Assembly: GCA_003971905.1 (NCBI GenBank) | Contig: RSEE01000003.1 | Span: forward strand, 248,001-312,000 | Source: Moniliella sp. 'wahieum' | Taxonomy: Eukaryota; Basidiomycota; Moniliellomycetes; Moniliellales; Moniliellaceae | DNA: 64,000 bases | Direction of reading: 5' to 3' | Part shown: one piece after another, positions 47,001 to 57,256 of the stretch | Layout of the letters: each line of letters opens with the position of its first letter | How positions within the stretch are numbered: the first letter of the stretch is position 1 | The notes under the pieces: generated by a model | Seen by the model: only the letters and a program-made list of their open reading frames with translations | Databases searched by the model: none | What the model was told of the DNA's origin: nothing | Program-made: the position numbers and the translations under genes

Positions 47001-48575
47001 CGGCCTTTAGATCAAGGAACTAGGCTGACTAGCCGGCGGTAAATCCCCCACATATATTCCAGTCAATAACTTGGTTCCATATATCGCCTCCCCATCATAG
47101 ATCTACACGGGCAGTCTCGACTATGTGGTTACGACGATTTGGGTTCGTGATCTACACCCCCTTCCCGCATGTTGGTGTGGTAACACAATAACACCCCTTT
47201 TAGAAAACTTCTTGTACCCCGCGATATGGTTTTTGTCCCCCCAGTTCTGTGCTGTGGGTGTTACACACCCAAAACATCCTTTTGCCCTTTTTTCCTAGTA
47301 TAGTGATCCTATACGATATTGATGGCAAGTTTGATGCGTTGTTGATTTGCTCTCACATCCAGCAAGATCGACAGTACACTATGTGCTCATGCACGGGTCA
47401 AGAAAGGGGCCTCACCCCCGGGGACGCCAAGCCAGGCGAGAGCCTCTGAGTTTGATCAATGCGATTCTTGCCGACGGGCTCTTGCATGTGACAGGAATAC
47501 TAGCAATGTGGCTCATGGAGCTTGATGGCTGTTCCTCGGGATGCGATCATGACCCGGATTCAAGGTGACTGGGCTGTCACGTTCTCGGGTTTCGCCGACT
47601 GTGTCTGCAAAAAACAGTCAAGGCAGATAGGATCCGCTCCGCGCTCACGCTCTTCTGTGTGTGGCCTCTTTCCCGAAGATGGCTGCTTATTGAGCGCTGG
47701 AAGAAGAGTCTTAATTAAGAAAAGGTTTTCATTGGGGATGGTTGATGTTCATCGCTCACACGCCATCATCTCGTTCATTCGTAGCCCCTCTCGCGCAGAT
47801 ACATCCGGTTTGGAAACGACAGTTCGTGCTCTCCCCGAGAACCCGATGATATTTGTGAGATGCTCTTCAGTAAATCTCGCTGGCCGTGATGAACCATGAA
47901 GAGGAAGCCTTTTGCCATTTTGTCATCCACTTTTGGGATTTTCATCTCGATGTTCTCTTGCATACCTGCTCGTTTACTATACATATATTCGTCAGTCTAT
48001 ATGCATAGCGAGCTGCTTTGCGTCTATCTTGTTTTGTACATGAAGGTAGATAGAAGAAACAGTGGGGATGTGATTCACATTCCTCCATCTTCATCGCATC
48101 AATTCTCAGTAACATTGACCGGAAACGGATAGAGATACACGGGCGGGTGTGAAAAATTGAAACATGGGTCATGGCGGGATTGGAAAATGGGTAGATCGGC
48201 TGGATAAGCGGAGTGGGGCTGAGGAGGCCGTGGCAGAGACCCGACGCTTGTGGCGACATCCATTTGGGGCTGCAACCGACGCCTCACCGTCTGGCCTCTT
48301 ACTCCATAACCGCCCCTTCGCTTCGGCCATGCCCGTGCGCATGGGACGCATGACAGTCACCCGTCACCTGGCTCGTTCGCCGGCAAAAGAAGCTTATGTG
48401 CGCATGCGCATCATGTCAAAGCGCCGCCCACCGCCCCATCTCACGTCTCGAGAGGTTCCGGCTGATGGGTCCGGGATGCGCACCACCCTATGGCCTGGCT
48501 ACTGACGACTGACTACTGACACCAAACCTATACTCATCCTCATCGCGCGATGCATATGTCCATTTGGTTCTCGCA
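47001..48575. other. AT-richer intergenic region
   Basis: Lies between the truncated MFS gene and the end of the transposase-like gene. Open frames at 47522-47899 and 48164-48505 have no recognisable domains. This is where the missing MFS N-terminal half would be expected. Confidence 0.45.
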
Positions 48576-51500
48576 TCAATCATTATCACTGTCCGAAGAG
48601 TCGCCGCTGTTGCCCCCTCCTCCGACAGCGGCCACGGCAGGTGTCTTCTTCTTGGCGCGCTTGTCCCACAGGTGCATGGCACCGTTCGTTGCAATCCTCT
48701 GGGCCACGTCTTTGCTCAGCGCGTTGGCGCTCAGTTCGGGGGACTTCCAGCTGATCCTCAAGTCCATGTGCGGCTTGTGGTGTGGTGGACTTCGCATAGC
48801 GTATTCGTTCAATACCAGCCGCTTCCCATTCTTGGCTTTAAAATGAGAAGCCGCCGGGATGAAGTACTCCATCGCCTCATTCTCCCCCGAGACTGGGTCC
48901 TTCTCGTAGTTGTGCACCAGTATTTTCTCGCCGTCTTGCTCTATCATGCACTTCTTGGTGCAGGCGTGCTGGAGAGGCGCCTCGCTGCCAACATCCTGTG
49001 GTCACAATGTCCCAGTGTCAGTACTTGATGAGCAATTGTCACGCAGCCGGATTCAGCACTCATCGGTGCTCACCATCAATAGGGCAAACTCTTCTGGAGC
49101 ATCACCATCATCGAGTTCGCGGACAATGCGGCAGCCTGAGCGATGCGTGCTACCCGTGATGATGTACGGCCTGTACCCGACCCAGGCAGCCTTCTCATCC
49201 AACGGGTCGCGCCCAATCCGGAGGATCTTGCCAATAACAAAGTCGGCGGACGCGCTGTACTCGGCCGACTTCTGGCCGATCGTCACGTTCATCCCCACAC
49301 GGATCATCTCCCCTGTAGCGATAACAGCCGCCTTGCCCACCAGGTACTGCGCCCGCACCTTGACACGGTCCGCCAACTGGAAACGACCCAGCTCCTCGTC
49401 GGTGAGGTTGTTGCAACCCACCGAGGATTGGTTCTTGGCTGGGGCCAGCACCACTCGTGGAATCGCCATGCCATCAGAGTCGTAGTCGGGCTCTTCCTTC
49501 CCTTGCTCCAGCACCCGGGAGGAGCTCCAGGCCGAGCCACCACCGAGCCGTCACTAGACACATCATACCCCGGTGAAGAGTGGTGCAGAATCTTCTCGGC
49601 GACCATGACGTTGTACAAGGTGTCACGCGGGAGGTTCTGGAAGTTGCAATGGGCAACGGACGCACGGATGTGCTTCACGCGACCCTCGAATCTGGCAGCG
49701 TCCGTGTTCTGGAGAGGGCCGAACAATTCGAGCGCATCAGACGTATGCGCCAGGAGGAGATGGAGCTTCGGTCGCGTCGCGATCATGGCGCTGTCGGGGC
49801 CGAGTCTCGAAAGGCGTTCGATCAGTCGGTATGCAGTCTGGGTCACCCGGTACTGTTCCAGCCATAACAGGCATGTCAGCGTCTAAACCCGTATATCAAT
49901 CAAGGCTGTGGGACGTACCATGAACTGGGCCCTGGCCTGCCCGGCTGCCGGGTACCATGTCCTGGAAAGCAAACCATGCAGGTCGGCTGCCGCGACGATA
50001 GCATCATAAAGCGGAATCGGAAACGTGAACTCCTTCTCATTGTTGGCCTCTTTTCCGGTCTCAAGGATAGGGAGTGCCGCGAATGGGAGAGCCACAAGCA
50101 TAGTGCGCACATCTTTCCCAACCCCAGTCTTTAGGTTAGCCATCAAACCCTTAGCTCGGATCTTGGTGCCCTCTGCGCCAGGGATACCCTCCGTGTTGAG
50201 ACCGCTGATGAATATCGCCAATTGCTCCTTCGCCTTAGGCTTCACCCTTGTCGCCACCAACTTTAGCAGGTCCTTCCCTATTCCGAGGAGGAAGGTGTGA
50301 AGAAAGTCGAGGGGAAAGCAGTCCGCCACATCAAACTGCGGCAGGGACAGCGCCGGGCACATCAAGAAACTCTTCCGTCGCAGATCGTCCGCCTCGGATT
50401 GGTTCAGCTCAATGACCCTAGCCCTTGTCTTAGGCAAAGCAAATCCCTTCCGGGACGGGCGAGTGTGAATGGGCTGCTTCTCACCCTTATTCTCGAACAT
50501 GTGTCGGCGACACAGGCAGCAGAGTCGGTGGACGTTGGGGTCCCTGTCGCCCGTCGCGGCGCGTTCCCGGTCGTATGCAGCGTTATTGCCCAGGATAGCG
50601 TGATCCACCTGCCTCTCGAGGTTCGCTTGGATCTGCTTATTGCTTCGCTTCACACCTCCTGTGAGCACATGCAGAATTTGGTCAGCATGGCCGCGGTTCT
50701 GGAAATTGGCCCCGCAAATACGGCAGCACAGGGGGCTAGGACTGAGGGCACGGGCAGCAAGGTGGTTTCCCGCTGGGTTGTCCGCTACCACAGCATGAAC
50801 AAGGGGGATGAGGACAATCGGGCGGCCTGATATTCCGTCGGCCCCCTTGATGCCTGTCTTTCCCCATATCCTGAGCAGAAATGCCAGTCAGCGGTGATAT
50901 ATAAGATAGCTTAGTAACAAAGACATACTGGACCTGGCGCACAAGGGCCTCAAACGCGCGCACTTCATCAGTTCCCAGCTTGACCATGAACAAACTCGTA
51001 CCCTCATCCGCGAACAGGTGGCTTTGAGGAAGACCGGCCCAGGACAGGTAGATGACTGTTGCACCCGCACGCTGCCGGCTGTGGCTGAAAACGCGCGCGT
51101 CGTCGCACCAAGCCATCATGGGTGCAAAGATAACGCGGTCGGCACCATGCTCCTTAGACATGGCGCGGAGCGAGTTCTGCGCCACAACGTCACCAGACTG
51201 GTCGCGAAATGACAGGCGACGGTAGGCCTGTTCCTTGAAGGGCGTGAGATCGTCGAGTGGAACAACCGATTGTTCAGCTGTAGGGGACACACGATATGTT
51301 TGCCGTATCATGCCAGCGGCGCCTCCAGCACCATCATCCAGAACCATGTCTCTCACACGGGCCATTACACGCCGAGGAGCGTTTGAGTCAGCTTCAATGT
51401 GCCATCCTTGGACAAGAACGATCCCTGGGGATGGGGAGGTTGTGTGTCAGGTCTCTGCCTCTTCACAGCCGCGGGTTCGTCCAACCAAAATACTCTCCCG

Positions 51501-52823
51501 CAGCTGTTGACAGCAGTCGGCTGTCGTGACATGACCTTATAGAAACGTTGGCCATCTGATACGTTGCGCACCACAGCTCGCTTCACTGGCAAGTCCTCGA
51601 TCACGCTCCGCAAGCGGGTGTTGCCATACGCCAGACGTGCGATCTCATCCAATGGACTGAAGTACGTCTCGCTCAGAGAAGAGTCAACATACTTCGGAAC
51701 AGATGTGAACGGCCCGTTGAGTTTCCTCCGCACTTGCGACACCTTGTGCCATGTAGGTATGGCGCACTGCAAGCAGCGGGCGAGCCGCATCAAGAGCAAT
51801 GCTGCCCGGGCCTGGCGCCTTGAGAAGGAGAATACCGAGCCATAGAACACGTTCATAACTGCCCAGATCTGCGGCTGGCAGGTTAATCTCACCAGTCACA
51901 CTCAAACGAGCAAGAGAGCAAGAATGTGACATGTGACGTACCATTGGTGACTCAAAGACGCCTGCGGCAGGCCATGACGCTGGGGGATTGGCCACCAGTC
52001 GTTCCAGAAGCTTGATCCTTGCTTCAGCAGCATGAGGCTTGGGCCGCCAGCCGTGATGCTGCCGTCTCTGTGTGGCGGAAGACGCAATGCATCCGGCTGC
52101 GTGCGCCGTGGCGTTCGACCCTGCGCCCATCATCTCCCTGTCCCAGTCGAGGTCATCCTCGGCATCAGTCCAGTTCGAGTCATCTTCGTCGCCGATCACA
52201 TCATCACCTTGGCCCAAAAGCAAGTGCTCGAGAGTCTCTTGGTTGCGGATTTGCTCGACACGCTCATTCGAGGCGCCGAGCGGGTTGTCACGCGCCCACG
52301 GGCGGCAAAGGACACGCCCGTGGGCTCTTGAAGGCGGTTCAAAGGAAACACTGGGCTGCGTCTGGCCTAACTCGTCCTCGGCCATGGTAGTGTCTACAGG
52401 TGAAGAGGCACGGGAAGCAGGGGAAGGCGAGCGTGCGTTAGGTGGCTGGGGGGGCATGCTCGCATCTTCGGCCACCTCGTCAATGGCGTGGGCGTGACTA
52501 GCCCCCATCCTCGCACCCAGCACCACGTTATGGATGTGCTTGCGCACCTTCGCGTGCTTGAGTGCATCAAACTGGGTCATCGGTCGAACTGGGCAAGCAC
52601 GGCACTGGAACAGCAACCTCCCGTTCTGCTGCACCGTGGACCAGGCCGAGGAAACAGGTACAGCAGATGCTGTCCCATTGTGCACGTGTGCGAGCTTGTT
52701 CCATCGGGCGGCACCACTGAGCCGAGGTCGAAGCATGGCGGTGGCGACTTGGTAAGGATGGGCGATGGGTTGTACATGATGCATGGGTGTGGGTGCTTTT
52801 CTTGCCACCGGCCCGACAGACAA
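48576..52823 (-). mobile_element. Transposase-like protein gene of a widespread fungal (basidiomycete) family
   Basis: Start MSVGPVARKAPTPMHHVQP at 52823. Near residues 70-100 there is a C2H2-like C-x2-C-x12-H-x5-H (QCRACPVRPMTQFDALKHAK and following). After several short introns comes a region with VVADNPAGNHLAARAL and a cysteine cluster (CCRICGANF; HRLCCLCRRHMFENKG), then the family core DVADCFPLDFLHTFLLGIGK, matching the D-x-LHT-x-LLG-x-x-K pattern of transposon-derived proteins common in basidiomycete genomes. Next are RPKLHLLLAHTSDALELFGP, RFEGRVKHIRASVAHCNFQN and a C-terminal domain (LADRVKVRAQYLVGKAAVIA). The end is acidic (DSSDSDND). About 1,300 residues are nearly all readable, with at least one frame change near 51740. 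I assign it by remembered motif similarity and cannot place it in a named superfamily. Terminal inverted repeats were not found by eye. Confidence 0.6.
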
Positions 52824-53234
52824 TCGCGGCCCTCCAACCTTAAACCTTGCCCCCCCTGTCCCATACAGACCAGAGACGCACGCTCTCCCGCTTTTTGATG
52901 CTCTTCCAAGGCGTATTACATTCGTGATCCCCTATCTGATGAGAGTGGCAGTCCAGATGGCCACCCTAATGGGTGATGCGATAGCACTATAGTGTTGGTC
53001 GTGTGGTGGTCGAATACGCCACCAGCCAACGACACGCCTAATACAAGGATGCATCAAAAAGAGCAACAGAGGCTATACCTTAGGGATGCGGAGATCATGC
53101 ATCTTGGGAAAAGAAAACGCAAAAGTTAAATTGAATTAATGGTTACAACATCGGAGCTCCTTGAACTGCACGGGGCGCGATAGACCCTGGTCGAAACACA
53201 CAGACCATACTGATGCGGCTCTTCTCACAATATC

Positions 53235-53400
53235 CCTAGATCGCGTCTATTTCATTGACAGAGCGTAAGGCTGGGACAGGGGGAACCCTGCGTCTAAACC
53301 TAATAACCGTTCATCTTGCGGGGGTTGCTTGTTGGATGCGCCACCAAGGTTAAGGAACCAGAGGGATCGCCAGGATATCAGGACCCTCCGGTTCTCACCA
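53235..53400 (-). repeat. Dispersed repeat, copy C
   Basis: Its reverse complement contains GAGGGTCCTGA, CTGGCGATCCCTCTGGTTCC, TTAACCTTGGTGGCGC, CCCGCAAGATGAACGG, GGTTTAGACGCAG and CTCTGTCAATGA, the same landmarks in the same order as copies A and B. Confidence 0.65.
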
Positions 53401-53609
53401 TCCGGTCCTATATTATCCCTCGATTCGCCCTGTGCACTTTTAACATCAGCTGCCCCGTGCCACCTTCCACGCCCCCTGCAGCCAGCAAGCATCGGTTATA
53501 TTATTTCTCTATGTCGGTGTTGGCGACCGTGGAACGGTGGCTACGGTGGCGAAGTGGAAAAGGTGCTAAGGTGGCGACGCAGCATCAAGCTGGAGCGAAG
53601 CCCCAGCTG

Positions 53610-53628
53610 ACCGGGCCGTAGGCCCGGT
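53610..53628. other. Perfect GC-rich hairpin
   Basis: ACCGGGCC, loop GTA, GGCCCGGT, 84-102 bp upstream of the ATG at 53712. It could be an operator, the end of a mobile element or a structured leader. Confidence 0.6.
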
Positions 53629-53711
53629 GGTCCTCCTTGTGTATAAGCGCATTACAACTTCCTTCCCAACCAACACCGTTGTGCTTATACAGCTTACCAA
53701 CTGTACCGACA

Positions 53712-55123
53712 ATGGCCCCTCCAATTGTCAGAAGAGGAACCCCCAGTCGGATTCCTCTCCGGCGCCGCACCTCGTTGGCAGGGGCGGGCACACCTTCTGT
53801 CCGTCCTGGATCAGCGCTTTCTGCTGCGAGGGCGACACGCCAGGCGCGGCCGACAACACTGTCGCAGCAAGGGACAGCTCCCTCTGAGAATAATGTTATT
53901 CTAACCCAAGCCCAGTACCATGGCGAGGATGCAAACAATGCCTTGGACATGACCACCACAGGAAACATCGACGTGGATGATGATATGACCCAGGAGGCCG
54001 TAACGGAGGGGGAAACTCCGGCTCCTGATACCGAAAACGATGGGAACAGCGCGATGAGCACTTTCGGCGAGATGTTTCCAACTATCGACACTTTGCTCGA
54101 CAACGGCGATGATACGATGCCCAGGGCCCAACGGGAAGGATCATTTCCAGCCGTCCCTTCCCTCTTCAACGAGGGAGATTTACAGGAAGGGTCTAATACC
54201 GACCAGATTGTGACGACGTTGCGTATGCTCGTAGGGGCTGTCAACCACATGAACGATCGTATGGAACGCATCGAGACTAGAATGGAGACTCATTATCAGA
54301 ACTTGATGGCGTCTGCCAATGCGAGCCCCCAGGGTTACCGGTCGTTCTTGGATGCAAACAAGGTATGCTCGCCTCATATTCTTCATTGGTTATTATAGGA
54401 CTAACTTCAATGCCTGCAGACGTGGGTTGCTGCCCTTGCGATCATCGTGTGGTGCGCCCCGAATGCGTCCATTACTAGCAATGCCCACCTGTGGTCGCGC
54501 GTGTCCCACTTGCTACGGCAACCGCGCGAGCGGCAACTCCTGTGCATACCTCTTGACCTCGCTTGGAGAGGACGTATGGACGACTTTCTCCATGAGCTCA
54601 AGAAGGTCCTGACTCCTCATTGGAATACTCTGCGGCATGATTTACTGCATCGAGTGCGCATAATCTCTCATTATGTGTCCAGGATTGCAGCTAACCCCTC
54701 CTAACCCATTTCCAGTACCGCCATCAAGGCCCTCATCCAACGCAGGCCGACAGGACGGTGTTCAACCTGGACGGCTACATTCGTGAGACCTGGGGGAAGT
54801 TGGGCAACATGCGCAACACGCTCCCGGCTCATCTCAAGCGGTTTCCAGCGTGCGCTGTGAAAAAATTTGCCCTTGTCCATATTGCCATGGCGCGCCTTCA
54901 GGTTTTCACGCAGAACGGCAGCGACACTACTGAGCGAACAGCCCAGGCCCAGTGGACGAGGGTGGAAAAAGAGTTTAACAACTTGTCTTCGAACACACCA
55001 CCAGATGCCACCACATATGTGAACACGCTGCAGAGTCAGCTAAACGTTGCAGGCGGCCCGGCGGACGTGTATCCGCATTGCTCGATGCTGCTCCCGGACC
55101 TGAACGCAGTTCCGAAGACTTAG
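53712..55123 (+). CDS. Unrecognised 430-aa protein divergent from the transposase-like gene
   Basis: Intact three-exon gene: exon 1 53712-54362, intron 57 nt, exon 2 54420-54653, intron 62 nt, exon 3 54716-55123; all junctions are GT-AG and phase 0, giving 430 codons plus stop without any frameshift. The N-terminus (MAPPIVRRGTPSRIPLRRRT) is basic and disordered, followed by an acidic segment (DNIDVDDD-like, EAVTEGETPAPDTEND). A short coiled coil is clear (VNHMNDRMERIETRMETHYQ), and the C-terminal half is helical (TWVAALAIIVWCAPNAS; RHDLLHRYRHQGPHPTQADR; FNLDGYIRETWGKLGNMRNT; CAVKKFALVHIAMARLQVFT). There is no signal peptide. The design of disordered tail, coiled coil and helical domain would fit a DNA-binding or multimerising accessory protein of a mobile element, but this is inference; I know no family for it. 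Confidence 0.65.
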
Positions 55124-55689
55124 AGGAGCTCCTCCCAGTGATATAGCACTGACCATTCATTCGGCCTGCGCAAGGACTTTGGTGCATCGTGCGTGAACAT
55201 AAGAAGTCATGTGGTGCCCATTCACTTGAAGCTTGATGTAACACCGTAGGCCACTAGTATGGATCAAGTGAGGATAATCGTGACCTGTATAGCGATTCAC
55301 CCGGCTATGGAGACCGCAATGAATGCTGAAGCGTTTGGGACAGTAGCGTAAACGATCGATTGCGGGCGAGAGATAGGCGTTGGTGGTAGGAAGCAGGACG
55401 AGAGGGCTATACTGGACAAGGCTATTCGTCGTTGGCTTACGCGGGTACGCGCGCATCAGCAGTCTTCGGAGCCCGCGGAGCCTCGGGGCTAGAGAAGCTG
55501 CAAGTGCGTCGCGTTCGGCGAAGCCAGTAACCAGTCACCGTCGCAACAGAGACAACTAGTACTACAGCAAGTCGCAAATCGGCAAACTCAAGAGAGCGCT
55601 CTTGAAGCTTGATTGATGATTAGACCCTTGAACACTGCTGCAGGGGGCCGCTAGTGTTGTGGCGTTAATAGACAGATATAATAGCTTAC

Positions 55690-56720
55690 CTAGGCCCCTG
55701 GCGTGGTCCAGATTGGTCTGTGCGCACAGAATGTGGCTGCGCCACACGCGCCTCCTTTTAACCTCCTGCTCCTCTGTGGTTGCATCCTGTCTCCTCACCA
55801 CCGCCCCTCTCATTGCGCCCGCAGCAACCAGTATCCCATCTCTGCAGCCAACACATCTCAGAGTGCTCTGCTGTGCCACGGCGCAACAGCACCATCTTCT
55901 TCCCCTGGCCACTAACATCACCATCGTTGTTGCCTGCACTGCTTACTGCCCGCCTTGCTAGTCCCGTCCCCATCGCTCGGTTCTCCGCGCCTGGTCTGCA
56001 TTGCTGCCGTACGTCTCCATTCCCTCTCCCGCCACACTCCGTCCTCCTCGCCTCGTCAGTATCGCTGGTGAACGCCCCCTCTGCCTCTCGCCCCGGCCCC
56101 CTCTCACTGTCTGCATTGCTTTTGTCGTATGTGTTCTCTTGCCCACCAGCGCTCTGTTGCTGACCCCGCCTACACAGACACCCCCTCGGTGGCCATCTTG
56201 CCCTCGTTTCACCTGATCCGCAGCGCCATCGTACGTGCCCGCTTCCTTCGCATTCCCCACACTTCTGCTGACCTTGTGGGTAGCATGCGTGATGTGCATG
56301 CACCGTTTCGCTCACCTTCGGCCTTGTCCGTCTGGTTCCATTTTGCCTCGCCTGAGGTCCTCTCGCTTGGCTGGCCTGCCTTGCCATCGTATGTCCCCCG
56401 TACTTCGCGCTTGGAGTTGTCCTGCCACTGACACTATCTACCCAGCTGCTCTGCATGCACGGAATCCCACGGTTGGTTCGTCTCGTCTTGTTCGCCTCGA
56501 CTCATCTGACCTTTTTCGCCGTCGTACGTCCCTTCTCTGTTATATGCCAACGCTGTTCCTAACCTTGTTCGCCCTACCAGTGTACATTCCGCCTTCATCC
56601 CGCTTGACCTCGCTACTGGCCCTCTTGATCGCCTGACCTGTGAGTCCGTCGCACATTTTCTGTGTCTCTCGCTAACCCCATGCTGCTGCTGACTTGGCCA
56701 GCGTCTCCCTAGTGCGCGCT
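55690..56720 (+). other. Pyrimidine-rich tract with repeated CGTAYGT and CTGAC/CTAAC signals
   Basis: CGTACGT or CGTATGT occurs at 56008, 56126, 56230, 56388 and 56523, each followed within about 30-60 bp by CTGAC or CTAAC. A block at 56640-56702 reads like a full intron (GTGAGT ... CTAAC ... CTGACTTGGCCAG). This could be a multi-intron non-coding or unrecognised coding transcript, or a degenerate repeat. Confidence 0.4.
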
Positions 56721-56962
56721 CCCCTCATACTAACCTGCCACTTTCTGTACCGCTCACTGCTCTACTATGTTGTGGTGCTTCCGTCTGACGTCACACCTAA
56801 CCGTGGTTGCCGTGTCATCGCTTCCCAGCGATCTTCGAATGCATTCTATACCTAAGAAATACCTACCCTGCCTATAAATCTAGTAGTTCTGGATCGATGC
56901 CAGCCCCATCCAACCAGCCGGTTAGAAAGCCTACAAGCACGCATCCAATCAACAGCTAAGCG

Positions 56963-57256
56963 TTTGAGCGCATGTGGCCAAAGCGCTTGAGCGCATGTGG
57001 CCAAAGCCATTGAGCGCATGTGGCCAAAGCGCTGAGCGCATGTGGCCAAAGCCATTGAGCGCATGTGGCCAAAGCGCTTGATCTCATGTGGCCAAAGCGC
57101 TTGAACGCATGTGGCCAAAGCTTGAACGCATGTGGCCAAAGCGCTTGATCTCATGTGGCCAAAGCGCTTGAACGCATGTGGCCAAAGCGCTTGATCTCAT
57201 GTGGCCAAAGCGCTTGACCTCTTGGGCCAAAGCGCTTGACCTCATGTGGCCAAAGT
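56963..57256. repeat. Minisatellite of 13 copies, 23-bp unit
   Basis: The unit is GCGCTTGAGCGCATGTGGCC plus AAA, with TCTC/ACGC/GCGC variants before ATGTGG and CCATTGA or CGCTGA variants. TGGCCAAA (once GGGCCAAA) can be counted 13 times. The unit contains the palindrome AAGCGCTT. Confidence 0.95.

Larger units (their letters stand above)
52824..53711. other. Intergenic region shared by two divergent genes
   Basis: Joint upstream region of the transposase-like gene (-) and the 430-aa gene (+). It is AT-richer than both genes. It carries dispersed repeat copy C and a perfect GC hairpin at 53610-53628, both on the plus-gene side. Confidence 0.5.

Noticed and set aside
47522-47899. Plus-strand open frame of 125 codons as a gene
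   Set aside because: No domain, no clear splice or promoter context, and composition like the surrounding intergenic DNA.
55758-56456. Minus-strand Gly/Arg/Gln-rich open frame of about 230 residues
   Set aside because: Low-complexity translation of a pyrimidine-rich plus strand; no conserved motif and no exon signals on the minus strand.
56963-57256. CRISPR-like array
   Set aside because: Repeats are directly adjacent with no unique spacers, and the genome is eukaryotic; it is a minisatellite.
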